The notes under the pieces: generated by a model
Told to the model about the DNA's origin: nothing
Databases searched by the model: none
What the model saw: only the letters and a program-made list of their open reading frames with translations
Made by a program: the position numbers and the translations under genes
Origin: Scortum barcoo
Lineage: Eukaryota > Chordata > Actinopteri > Centrarchiformes > Terapontidae
Assembly (NCBI GenBank): GCA_023238725.1
Contig: CM041531.1
Span: 24,282,143 to 24,346,142 of the forward strand
DNA: 64,000 bases
Direction: 5' to 3'
Part shown: piece by piece, positions 13,101-24,366 of the stretch
Position numbering within the stretch: the stretch's first letter is position 1
Layout of the letters: each line of letters starts with the position of its first letter

Positions 13101-16100
13101 ACAATCAGCTCATACTCCTTCACTAAGTCAGACAGACGACGGACTATTGTCACCCTGAGGAAATACCTGTGAGGACAACACACAAAGGAGAGTCTGACCG
13201 AAATAATGCAGAACACACTGCCATCCAAAGACTGAAACAATCTGTCACCACCATGTCATATTTCGGAAGAAAAGGGCAGAAAATTGAGCAGGAGGGACAT
13301 GTGCACATATCGAACTCAGTGTGTTTTCTAAAATTTGATTTCATCAGTACAATTTTCATGTATAGTCCATTCAGATTTAGTCTGAATTGGACTGTTTCTA
13401 AGATATATTATTAATACCATAGGGCTGCAACAAAAAAAAATTAGCTTTAAAAAAATGTGAAATTTGTGAACCTGTAGCCAACAAATTTTTATAATTTAAT
13501 TCCCTATAAATAAACGTATCAAATAATGAAAATTTCAGCTCAACCGGTGTCAGTGTCAATAAAAATAAATAAATTAGAAGATATCTATTGATCCATAAAG
13601 GGCATTTCTTTTAATGTCCCCCTCCAGTGAGGGAACAGCACAAGATGAGAGAGAGAAAAGCTCCAGTGCAGACTGTTTGCTAACTGAAAACAGACATTGT
13701 AAACACACCCTGTGTGATTAATAGGATAACAAGCCCCAATCCGTTTGCTTCATGTTAAACTGTATAATAAATATACCTTAGCCTGACATTAGCTCCAGTA
13801 TAGGACTCATAGGGCTTCTCCACCTGCATGAACTCAAAGTCGTAGCTCCTGTTCTGGGTGAGCTCTCCAGGCAGAGCCAGCTCTTTGACCAGGTCCACAA
13901 ATTCGTGGGTGTTGCTCTTGTCGGAGAACAGCTCTGAAAAACAGCGCAGAGGATTCAGACTGGTTGGTGGTCTGGGTGGCGTGTAATTCAACACAGTTTA
14001 AACACACCACAAAACACTTTATAGCCTTCTTTTGTTTTATAATCGGGACAAAATGCTTTTGAAACACTCAAATGCTCTCTGCTCCTCCTACTGCAAATAC
14101 AGTTGGAAGAGGGTTGAGCTGCACTACGGCAGGCTGCACATGACGACCACATGCTCTGTAAAACCTTTAAGCCACATGAGAAACCCAACGCCTCGCTGCT
14201 GACAAGTTGCTTTCCAGCAACGGAGCCCAATGAACTCAATTAGCATTTCAAATATCTGTATATATTTGAATATGAAATATTCAAATACTACACAGAACAA
14301 GTTGCACAAGGATATTTAGAGGTTTGAAGTTTTAAACATAATAAAGCCAAACAGAACAACTAAAGAGCTGGGTTAGCTGGGTATAAACTATATTGGCATA
14401 TCCACATCTGTCTTTTGCAAGAAGTAGACAGGAAAATAACAGAGAGCGATAAATGCACCACTTTATTCCTGCTCACCTATCTGTCCGACAAACTCGATGC
14501 GGATGCCCTGATGCTCCAGTCGCTTTCCTCCCTGCTTCACATTTAGATTCACCTGGAGAGGAAACATTAGGTGAGATCATGTATCAAATAACCAAAAAAG
14601 ATGTTGCCAAAATTACAAACAGAGAAAAACTGGAATATCTTCTCTTTCTGTAATAAGAGCTGTCCTGCTGTCATAACATATCTGATGTATACAAGTCATG
14701 GTCTAAACTGATGACAAAAAAAGGTGGACAGGCAAATGTACAAGTGAAAGTAATACTGAACAGACTACTTAATAAAGGCGATGTACCAGCTGATACATTC
14801 ATGGATCTTAAACATAGCTGCTTCACTGCCTCCTGAAGTCAGAGCAAGCTCTGCACACACATCCACAGAACCTTAATTTCCCAGTGGGCTCAGTTAAAGA
14901 GACCGTCCTGAAATAGACCGGCCAAGTAGTCCTGTATCTGCTGACTAATAAATAAAATGACAACTAATTTAAATCATGCTTGGTGTGTGGAGCCTCATTA
15001 CTTTAACTCACTTCATGCATAATGTAAACTCAGTCACCTTGCCAGAAACAGACTCTCCGTCGTAAAACAGGTAGTGTTTCTCCACTTTCCCGTCTTCGGT
15101 CTTCAACTCGGCCGTCTTTCTGTTCTCTGCATCGTTCAGCAGTACGTCGATCTCACATACCGGCCCGAACAAACCCCCTAGGAAACTCTGAAAAAGACGT
15201 ACAATGCAGATACAGACTTTTAAAGATTCGAAATAGTCTTTTTTCCTCCAAAATCGAGCAGTTAGTTGGTTGTTCGGAAAGCGAATTACCTGTATTCACA
15301 GTAAAGTTGTGAATGTGGACAGAAAAAAAAAACCTTGCTGTATTAACTGCACACACTTTAAGCAAACTGAAAACTGCAATTTTTTTTAATCTTCAAGGTT
15401 AATTAAGTTGTAAAGCTGTAGGTAAGAGGCCAAAACAACGGCTGACAACTTACTAAAACAAACAAGAAATGTATCAGGCCTGTTCAGAGCCAACACTGTC
15501 TAATCTTCAGTCAACATGCATGTGGCTATCTTGATCTAAGAGACAAAAATGCAATGTCAGTCACCCGTTTTCTGCCTGACGGTGCAGATAACTGTGACAG
15601 GACTGAGGCTGCTGTGTTGTTTCCAGGCACTTTGAAAACACAACAGACTGAGACAAGTTCACAAGAGTCTCTAAACTAGACGACTACTTTCTTATAGATT
15701 ATTCTGTCAATCATTTTCTTGATTAATTGATTGTTTGGTCTATAAAATGACAGACAATGGTGAAAGATGTTGATCACTCATCCCAAAAGGCCCAAAGTTT
15801 AAATGTCTTGTTTTGTCCACAACCTAAAAGAAATTCAGTTTAGTCATATAGCTGGAATTTATTCACATTTCAGAGGCTGAAATCAGAGAATTTGGACACT
15901 TTCAATAAAAAAAAGACTTAAAATGACCAATTGATTAACGAAATAGTTGCTGATTAATCTAATAGTTGTAGCTCTACTGTTGACACACACAGAGGCAATG
16001 AGGTGCAGCCGTCTGCAGTAAGCACAGTTAACATCTGCACGACATGAAACTATGTTGTTACTGCATCAGTGCCCACACTCGCTCATCTGTTATTTCCACA

Positions 16101-16635
16101 CTAACTCAGTCACTTATCATCAGCCACAGCACGGCCGCATTACTTTCTGTGTAAACACGGCAGCAGTGCATTAAAGTCAGCTTGTAATTCATGTGACTAG
16201 TTAAATTAGTGGAAAAAACAATGCTCTTTCCTTTAACTCACAGTTATTTTAAACATGCAAAACATGTACGGAAACCCGAGAGAGACACACGGTACCTGCG
16301 CTAAACCAGCAGCAGACATTAACACTCCTCTGACAGCCAGCACAACCCCACCGAGCTTTTAAGCACTTTCATCATCTATTAAACACTTTTGGGTGCTGTC
16401 TTAATGAAGTGAAGCTGCCGGGCCGTCTGTCTGTCCCTCCACAACACGCCTGATGAAGCGGAGGCGGCCTGAAGCTAAAGCGAGCAGCCTCCAGCTCTCC
16501 TGTTCAGGTGAAAACTCCTCATCCGAGGCTCCCCGCTGGGCCTTTATTTACTCATGAATAAACACTCAGGCTGAGTCCACTCTGCTGCGGACAGCTGATG
16601 TCTGGGTTATTTTGAGGTTTTTTAACACTCACCAT
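10173..16635 (-). CDS. vps26a: retromer subunit VPS26A
   Basis: This is an arrestin-fold subunit of the retromer cargo-recognition trimer (VPS26-VPS35-VPS29) on endosomes, which returns receptors to the Golgi or plasma membrane. Nine coding exons: 16635-16633 (ATG only), 15187-15038, 14552-14477, 13933-13777, 13166-13002, 12889-12783, 12532-12431, 12247-12138, 10289-10173. They sum to 987 nt, or 328 residues against 327 in human. Recognisable blocks are SFLGGLFGPVCEIDVLLND at the N-terminus, GKVEKHYLFYDGESVSGK, KSNTHEFVDLVKELALPGEL, KMEVGIEDCLHIEFEYNKSK, KGESIPIRLFLAGYD, and the C-terminal SAEQPEM followed by TGA. The C-terminal tail is slightly altered (KLRKRNFHQRYESPEPRTQ). The A paralogue is favoured over VPS26B by the tail and the synteny. 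Intron 8 (10290-12137) is filled by a dispersed repeat. Confidence 0.96.
10398..11717. mobile_element. about 1.3-kb dispersed fish repeat in vps26a intron 8
   Basis: It is bounded by AGCTGCAAGCAGCATTGGAC on the left and GTGCTCGGGCC on the right. Each end is flanked by CTAATTAA, a candidate 8-bp target duplication. Internally it is modular. The segment around 11150-11290 (TTTCCTGTCGCCAACAGGTGG, ATTTGTTCAG, ATTCAACAAT) recurs at about 11395-11525. The segment around 10740-10860 (CATGTCTTTAGATTCTACAG, TCTGATCAAA, GAGTTTGTT) recurs at about 10950-11045. The phrase GACCGAATTCGCCACGCC occurs at about 11312 and nearly so at about 10909. There is no transposase. I recognise the end sequences as common in fish genomes but cannot name the class with certainty. 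Confidence 0.65.
15685..15982. repeat. dispersed GTTGTAGCTCTA-type repeat (copy 2)
   Basis: This AT-rich segment inside vps26a intron 1 ends GATTAATCTAATAGTTGTAG CTCTA, the reverse orientation of the repeat at 8977-9330. It contains the phrases GATTATTCTGTCAATCATTT and GGTCTATAAAATG seen in many copies of this fish repeat. Boundaries are approximate and there is no coding capacity. Confidence 0.45.
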
Positions 16636-16770
16636 GTCGGCCGTGTAGACAGTTGAAGCTAACAGCTAGCTCCGCTCCGTGCACCGTCTGAACCAGGAGG
16701 TAGTAGCGAGACTCGGCGTCATGTGACCCGGGTCATGTGCGTGTGGGCGGGGCGAGCAGGCCCACCGCCG
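16636..16770 (-). promoter_or_regulatory. GC-rich vps26a promoter region
   Basis: GC-rich DNA directly upstream of the vps26a start codon contains a GC box (GGGCGGGGC, 16745-16753) and two CATGTG E-box-like sites (16720-16725 and 16734-16739) only 14 bp apart. This suits a TATA-less housekeeping promoter. The paired E-boxes resemble sites bound by bHLH factors, but that is only a suggestion from sequence. Confidence 0.45.
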
Positions 16771-17223
16771 CCCGCCCCCCTCCGTCCCTCCCTCCATCCA
16801 TCCATCCATCTTCCTGATCATAATAGATGTATCAGTGAGTGAATCTGTGGTTAAAATCAGTGTTTATACAGAAAAAAACAGGATCTTCAATTCTAAATAT
16901 TTTTGTTTATTTCATTATTTTTAACCCTTTAAAGCCTGAAACATGAAACACTTCCCAGAATTTTTTCTAAAACTGGAGTATTTATTGGACCTTCTGACAA
17001 AAAAAAAAAACAAAAAAATATCAACTTGCTTATGTGATTTTTAACTTGTATAATTTTTGCTACATTCACTATTTTTATTATTATTTTTGGTTATTTTGTC
17101 TTTCCGACATTTTGATTGCATACATCAGCTTATCAGGGCTCTCTGGTGGACAAACTCACTCTCTGACTGACTGAGGAGACACAATAAAAAATCAACGAAA
17201 TCATATACGGTTGTTATAAATCC
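16771..17223. other. intergenic DNA between srgn and vps26a
   Basis: A C-rich run with CCATCCATCCATC units (about 16790-16810) is followed by AT-rich sequence with an A-run near 17000-17017. No gene or RNA is seen. The short gap separates the srgn poly(A) signal at 17224 from the vps26a promoter. Confidence 0.5.
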
Positions 17224-17229
17224 TTTATT
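17224..17229 (-). terminator. poly(A) signal for srgn
   Basis: TTTATT here reads AATAAA on the minus strand, about 730 nt downstream of the srgn stop codon, and is the first good signal in that direction. The intervening sequence (17230-17962) is the likely 3' UTR and has no coding exon. Confidence 0.55.
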
Positions 17230-17962
17230 GATAAAAGTATTTCAAATGCAAAGTAGACAATGCAGAGCATGTTAAAGTGCACGCATGTGCACGTGACATG
17301 TTTTGAATATGTCCCAGTTCACAGTGGTTCCCATTGTGTGAATCCATTCCTGAGGGATTTGGGTTTGCAAGATTCTGTTCAACCTCACAGACCAGAAGTT
17401 CCCAAAATAGGTTGCATAACCCTCCTGGGTAACTGTAAAGTGTCACAACATTTGAGACAAAGGGATCAAAAATATAAATAAGTTTCTGTTGTGTGTCTTG
17501 AGGAAACACTGGCCTGTAGCTCTAAAGAAAAAAAAAAGCTTGAAGCTGGAGCTGCACAGAGGCAGCAATGCGTAGACAGAGGGGTCATCTTATTGCACTG
17601 GTATTACAATTATTTAAAAGCATACTGTAAAAAAATATGATTAAAACATTAAAATGCATCCAACCAGCTCCACGGGAAAGCACTGCCAACTTAAACTAGA
17701 TTAAACTGTGTATTATGTCTCATGTATGCAGACCATTCTTTTACTTTGGCAGCATCTTTTTCATTGTTTGAAGCTGTGTTTGAAAACTCCCATCAATAAC
17801 AGAGAATACAAAATATAGATCTGGCCTTTGTCAATCTCTGAGCAACTATGTTTTTCTACCACCAGGTGGTGATCCAATATGTGTTTTACTATTTGAATAG
17901 ACAGGGTAGAAATAAAATAGATGCTACTTTGTGTGTATGTTTGTCTGTTAGTGGGTAGGCGT

Positions 17963-20900
17963 CTACAGCTGCAGAAGGTGATCTTCTCTCAGCTCCTGCT
18001 CTTCTGGTTTTCCCTCATAAAATCTGCTTGTATCCTCACCTACAAGCAGAAAAACAAGGACAGACCATGTTAGACTGAGCAGAGAAAGAGAAAAAAGGAG
18101 GATCTAAAAACAGTTGAATCCAATCAAATCAGGACATTTTATGAAATAATTACCTTTGTTCAGCTCCTCTGTCCAGGACTCACCGGAGCCTGTCTCACTT
18201 TCAAAGGCACGGTCTCCCATGAACTTATCTTCAAATCCAGAGCCTTCAAAACCAGAACCATCCTCACTTACAGGTGACTCCCCCTTATCATCCACCATTG
18301 GTGTCTCCTCCTCTTCCTCCTCATCCTCCTCCCTTGGTGGACTCTCTCCCTCAACAGGCTCTGCGTCTCTGGAAACAGAATGAGAGTCAGATATTGAAAA
18401 ATGTCGATGGTTGTTTCTCTGTGATACAGTTTTTCCACAAAAGATGTCTTAAAAGCACATTTACCCTTTTTACTCCTCCTCCTTTCAAACTCAAATATTT
18501 TTCAAAAGTTTAACTTGTAGGTAGATTCCTCCCACTTCAGTTTAAAGTCTGTTCTCAGTGTTTGTGTGTTGGAGATTTCAAGTTTCCACATCACACTTGT
18601 GCAAGTTTGTAAGTTCCTTGTATGCGCCCATCTTAAATTCTGAGCAGAGAGAAACTTTCTCCCTTCAGCAGATTGTTTTGAATACAGTCTCTGCAAATGA
18701 ATCACCAGTGACTTTAATAATCAATTAATCTATCAATGGCAAGAATTTGCTGGAGTCAACTTAACAAATGTGATGATTTCATGCCTCTTTTCATCATATA
18801 TGATTGTATAAGTTGTTTGAATACATCTCCCTGGGCTTGGCTATTTTCTGATATTTCATAGACCAAACAAGTAATTGAGAAAATAACAGTTCATGAAAAT
18901 AATGGCACAGTGACAGTAACAAAACACATTTTTGGTTAAACAGGGCTCTAAGGGTCCAGAGTTGCTTTGTGTTTTTTCATGTTGAACCTGTTATTCCAGA
19001 AAAGGGCAGTAGCATATTTACTATTTTAACTGTTTTTACTTTCAAACAATTATCTGGAGCAGGCAGTGGCATTACAGCAGCTATTAAATACCAGGTGTGC
19101 ATCAGTTAGACAGACGATGTCACAGGCACATCATTTTTTTATCATTTCTATTGAAGCTCGGTGACCTCATGTAATTCAAACACAGCTCAGCCTAACTTCA
19201 ACGAGTACAAGTCTAATCAGCCACAATAAGTGAAAACACTGGTGTGTACGGTGCCTTTGTAACTCCTTACAAACCAGTCCAAGTAAGAAATTACAGTTAA
19301 ATTAATCCTCTATTGTGTCCTTTTTACATGTGATCCAATAATTCTCAAACACGGCTACGATACTAGTGTGGCACATACCAAATACAAAACAATAGACCAG
19401 AAGTAGCAGCCCACCAGGCGTCACAGCCCACTTCCTCTCAACACTTCCCTCGAGCTTCCTGTTCGAGGCGAGCTGCAAAAGGAAGGGCTGCCGCTGAGGG
19501 CCTGATGTGTTTTCAAATACAAGCTGAAGTGATGTAGCAGCCAAGATAAGACTTGCAATAACAGAGGCCTTCCATGGGAATAATCTTCATTTTTATTCCG
19601 TCTGTCTCATCATCCACACAGCTTGTCTCTCTTTGCCTTCGTGTCTCTGTAATCTCAAATCATTCAGCGAATTGTTCATGGAAGCCACACAAGCCATCTA
19701 ATTCTTGGTTGGACTAACAAATTTCATTGATCAGACCAGTTGTAATCATATGATGGAGTAGCATACTATACACGATGTTCTTTGGCTAAATGATGCTGAG
19801 GCAAATATCTGACATCCATATTTTCATTTTCTCTTTCTATAGATCTGACACTGAAAATGTGCTTGCGTAATATGTAATATGAGGCAGTGTTTTTTCTGTG
19901 GCAAGTTTGTTATACGTCAATGGGTTTTATACAGTTTTCTGGGAGTTTACATTGTTATTCATAGATATTAAATGCTAGGATTGATCATACCTTTTCAAAA
20001 CACACTTGTGTTCCTTCAAACTTAAGATGGACTGCCGTTAGATAAGATATGATTTGTGGTTTCTGTTTTTTAAAAGTTTCCTTTTTTAAAAAAACAAAAT
20101 AAGGTTATTAACTGATAAGATCGACGTCGGTTAAGAGGAACCCTAAAAGAGGAAACTGAGGGCTAAGTCCAAGACTGTGATAGTGACTTTCTCAGCTCAC
20201 TAAGACATGTACTACGTGGGCTGAACACACGCACACAGATGCAGATGTTCTTTACTGGCTCATTAACTCCAGAGAGTCACAATTTTGAAGTCTGAGTTAA
20301 ATTAAATGGAACAATGTGGACAAAGACTAAATAAAAAGGATGGTGTGAATTCCTCTTGGGATGAAACTTTCAAAATGATTAATTCACAACTCTTATGAGA
20401 AATTAATTCAAGGGGGTTCATTTTTTCACACTTACTGTTAAAGAAGTTTGGTCACAGAAAGCTGAATAATGGGGCTCTTCACACCAAAGACCGCAGGCGT
20501 TGTGAGGTGTGGATGTGTGTATCACACCAATGCCATTGGTGTGGATCACAAACAGATAAACAATAATCTATTTTTTTTGTTTCATTTAGTAAGTTCACAG
20601 CAAAGAGGGGCCGACCAAAACCATAGATTCCATCACTACATTCACATCTCAGTGTCACGTCAATTAAGATCTTTTTCAAAAGTAGAACTGCGCACATGCT
20701 GATAAGCACAGTGCAGAGTCATGAGTGAGAAGAAAATTAGACAGCAAATTGCACCCATATCATTATGAGTACCTTATTGAAATTATGAGTATCTATCTAA
20801 GTTTCAACAAGATGCCCTGCACTGACTGGACTGAATCCATACAGGAGTTTGCACACAGAGCTTCCTGTGAGCACTTTGAGATGAGCAACTTAGCTTAAAA

Positions 20901-23535
20901 TAATTTGGACTCAAGATCAAGATTGATCAAGTTAAAATAATATTTCATGGTAGAGACATTCTTCACCTTCACTCCAAACAACAAGGAAGTTAAACAAAAG
21001 TGTCTGTAGATCAGCACCTACTGCTTTACATAACTTCTTCTTAATTCTGTGACATTATGAAACAGACCATGAACTCTTTTGCTCTTTCTTATCCCAGCTC
21101 TAAGCTCCCTGCTCTCTCTCTGTCAGTCCCCCTGTCTTTCTTTATCCCTCCACGTTGTCTTCTATTTTGGCTTTTCTTGGCCTCTGCTACCTCACACTTA
21201 AATACTCTCAAACACACACACAAATACACACAGAGATACACGCAGGCGGAGGTTTGCGTTGCTGGAGTTGTGCGAAACGAGGTAACAGATCCAGCGCAGC
21301 ATCTGCATTTCTATATTTAAAGTCTGCATTTAGTGCACCGTATTATCACAGAGACGGTCAGTTTTGTGTCGCCAGATTCGTTCTGACGGCAGAGTGGTCT
21401 GAGTAAGTTTCACCTTTATCTGAGCAACTCGCAGAGTAAATAAAGCGTCACGGGCCAGGTTTGTGTACACTCACACAGACACACACGAGGACTTACAGAA
21501 ACTGTGCAGATGAGGAGGGCAGTTTGGATGGTATGTCCGGACTCCACTCCATTTCTGGAGTTTGGTGAGTCACACAGTTGGCCTGGTCGCCCTCGGGGTT
21601 ACATTTCACAAACTTATACACAGCAGTTCTAGGTGCTCCTGGAGAGAGAGAGAGAGAGAGAGAGAGGAAGATGGTCACTTGTTGTTACTCTTTTCTTCAT
21701 GCAACACTATAGGAAACAATTCACAGTATCAGTAAGAGTGCTCTTGGGCAACATCTGGCTGCTCATCTGGATCAGTTCAGTATGATGACTGGGGTGCACT
21801 AGTTCCGTATTTGGAGCATTTGAGGAGATTACAACATTATTGTGCAAATGGGTGACAGTTGGCCTAATGGGCTTCAGAGATGTTTATTTTCCTCAGTAAT
21901 GTGTCAGAATAGGAAGTAACGGCATCACAGCGTTTTCTCAACACATTGCGGCAACTTGATTGTGGAGCTCTATCTGATGCTAAAAATTATTACACTACGC
22001 AGTCATTAGCCGACAGCAATCGAGCTTCAAGCAAGATAACAGTACTCCATTAGCCCCCACCTCCAAGACACAGTTGATGTTGATCATCTCATCGGGGGGG
22101 GGGGGGTGATTGATGTTGGGGGGTTATTCTGTGTGGCACCACTCAAAATTCACATAAGAGCTCTGCCAAAATCCACATTTCCTGTTTTGTCCACACTGTT
22201 GGTCTCTTGGTGAAAAACTCATTGTTTGGAGCTAAAAAAAAAGTTTAATGGCTCTTGGAAAGCTCTTATCACTTTTATTTTTCTTGTTAAAAGAAAAAAA
22301 GAAAGACAATGTTCTAGAAAAGACATTTCTACATCACACTGATACTACTGCCAAACACACTCTTTCATCATCTCTCAATTAGGATATTAATAACTGTCAT
22401 TATTATCATTTAATTGGAAATTTGAGAGGTTTTTTTTTGATGGATGGTTTCCTGTAATAAGTAGTCTGAGTCTTACGTGTCACTAAAAAAGACAGTGAGT
22501 GTCACTAAAATGGAAACTGATGAGAGGAGGTATAGATGTCAAGAGCCCGCACAGAAATGAAGCACTATTGCATTTTCAACCCTCTTTCTACTGAATAAAT
22601 CTCGATATAGCTGCTGTTCGTACTCATAGTACTTGTCAAAAAATAATTACAAGAACAGGTAAACATCCTTTCTATTCCCTTTTAAATGAGGTTATAAACT
22701 GCGTTGATGTTTTCCTTTAGAAATAAAACAAAATTTCATAGGCGGGTGTTACTCTTCTACTGGAGGACTAAAAATAAAAACTTGTAAAATGTGATAACTA
22801 GGATAAAACCATTTGATTTAAGCAGAAAAATCAAACAACTGTTCTGTGTTCATTTGTTAAAGTTTCCCTTTTCACTCTCCTTTCCTCTCTTGCCTATTAA
22901 AAGACTGACACCAGCCTCCTTGGTGTCATGGGGAGAGTCCAAAAAGCCCCTTTACAAGCACAAAGAGCTCACAACAAGCCGCATCGAAACTTCACTCGGA
23001 AACTGAAAGGTCTTTGCTCTTTCCGATTTGCACGGAGCAGAGCAGGCAGGGGCTCCCACATATTTTCCCTCCATCAGGGTTCCTCATTACAGCATCTCGA
23101 GTCGAAGAACAGAAAATCAGAGTTTAGTTCAGAGCTTCAAACTTGTCAAAGGCCCACTGTGCGGATGGAGAGAAACCTGACTGTCACTAATGAGTCAGAG
23201 TTAGTGACGGTAACCCCGTTATGCTGACACACACACACACACACACACACACAGAGACAGAGACAGCAGCAAAGTCCCTCATTTGTCAATCATAGACCCC
23301 TGATGGTCCGTAGACCCTGTTTGGACCACTCACCTCCGTTATTACAGAGAGATCAGGGTGTGATCATGTTAGACAAACATCTGTATGAAGTTATGAAGTC
23401 TACAGAAAGAGGCTCCCCAAAAGTGTTTTATAATGAGAGTAAAAATATGAATAACGACAATAATAAAAGTGTCTCTTTACCCTTTCCCTTGTGCAGGAAC
23501 AGGAAGGAGATGGCGAGGAGCAGAAAGAGTTTCAT
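17963..23535 (-). CDS. srgn: serglycin, secretory-granule proteoglycan core protein
   Basis: Serglycin is the core protein whose glycosaminoglycan chains pack proteases and amines in granules of blood cells. Four coding exons: 23535-23481, 21638-21497, 18368-18154, 18039-17963. They join in frame to 162 residues (human 158). Residues 1-16 are a signal peptide (MKLFLLLAISFLFLHK). Exon 2 holds the family hallmark KFVKCNPEGDQANC, with the Cys pair at 31 and 40 spaced as in mammals. Exon 3 is strongly acidic (EEDEEEEEE at about 79-87) and has only three Ser-Gly attachment sites (S104, S109, S127) instead of the long SG run of mammals. Exon 4 encodes a short acidic tail ending in leucines. Position between kifbp and vps26a matches mammalian synteny. 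If exon 3 were read through, a stop would follow within 18 codons. Little overall sequence is conserved, so the call rests on exon 2, gene structure and location. Confidence 0.88.
21640..21665. repeat. GA microsatellite
   Basis: A GAGA run starts immediately upstream of the srgn exon 2 acceptor. On the minus strand it supplies the CT-rich polypyrimidine tract of that splice site, so its length could affect splicing. Confidence 0.8.
23228..23253. repeat. CA microsatellite in srgn intron 1
   Basis: About 13 perfect CA units lie between srgn exons 1 and 2, with no coding meaning. Confidence 0.85.
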
Positions 23536-24153
23536 CCTCGGCGCTGTGTCGTCTCTCAGTGAAGTCAGAGTCGATGTGAAGTCGCTCCTCCGCTCCGCGC
23601 TGCTTAATGAGACAGACAGACAGACGGACTCCCCCCCTGACAGAGCTCAGCCCTCTCCGCTGGCGTCATTAAAAAAAACCTGGAGGAAGGAGATGAGTTT
23701 ACTGAGCACATCGTCAGTGGAAACTTTTTCTTTTTTTTTTTTTTTTCAGATACTTTATCAGGTCGGAGCTTTCACAGCTGAAGGCTGGGACCGGAGGAAA
23801 TACCGCCAGAGATAGAGAAGATGTGATCTTTGTCCTCTGATCGTAACGAGGGAGAGAGGAAGCGGCTGTTTGTCTTAATTAGGCTGCGGACAGATAGGAG
23901 GAAATGGCATCTGTAAGACCCTGTGTGTGAATCCACTCCACTGCACCGGGATCTGTCTCTCTTTGGATCCCTCAAAACAAAAAAAACCAGCAACTTTACA
24001 CTCTGTAAGGGTGTTGTGTGAAGGAGAGAGATGGCTGTGTTTTAACCTTTTTTTTTACTTTCTCTTAGCTTGTGGTTCCACGCATCTCAAATGTATCCCT
24101 TCTGTTGTGTTATGGGTAAAACTGAGCTTTTGCTTTAAAAAGTAAAACTATAA

Positions 24154-24227
24154 AAAGTAAAAGCTCAGAACACTGATAATGAAAATATACCTATAACACT
24201 TTTTCATGTTTTCTGAGCTTTTACTTT
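24154..24227. repeat. 17-bp inverted repeat (hairpin-forming)
   Basis: AAAGTAAAAGCTCAGAA (24154-24170) is exactly complementary to TTCTGAGCTTTTACTTT (24211-24227), with a 40-nt spacer. Related AGTAAAA and TTTTACTTTTAC words flank both arms, so it may be the remnant of a palindromic element. Confidence 0.7.
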
Positions 24228-24331
24228 CACACAGCTTTTACTTTTACATCTTCTTCTGGCCTTAAATGGTGTTACCTTTGACATTATCATTGTTCAGTAC
24301 TTTGAGGCCTCTCCCTGACAAACGGACCTAA

Positions 24332-24366
24332 CAAGTTCCCTTTCTGGAAGATAGAAAGGGAACTTG
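24332..24366. repeat. perfect 14-bp hairpin with 7-nt loop
   Basis: CAAGTTCCCTTTCT (24332-24345) pairs perfectly with AGAAAGGGAACTTG (24353-24366) around the loop GGAAGAT. It lies about 0.8 kb upstream of the srgn start codon. The stem is too short for a typical microRNA precursor. Confidence 0.75.

Noticed and set aside
18104..18154. Readthrough end of srgn exon 3 giving an 18-codon tail
   Set aside because: A good donor (G|GTAATT) and a phase-matched last exon ending in an acidic-leucine tail, as in other serglycins, make splicing more likely; readthrough remains possible as a minor form.
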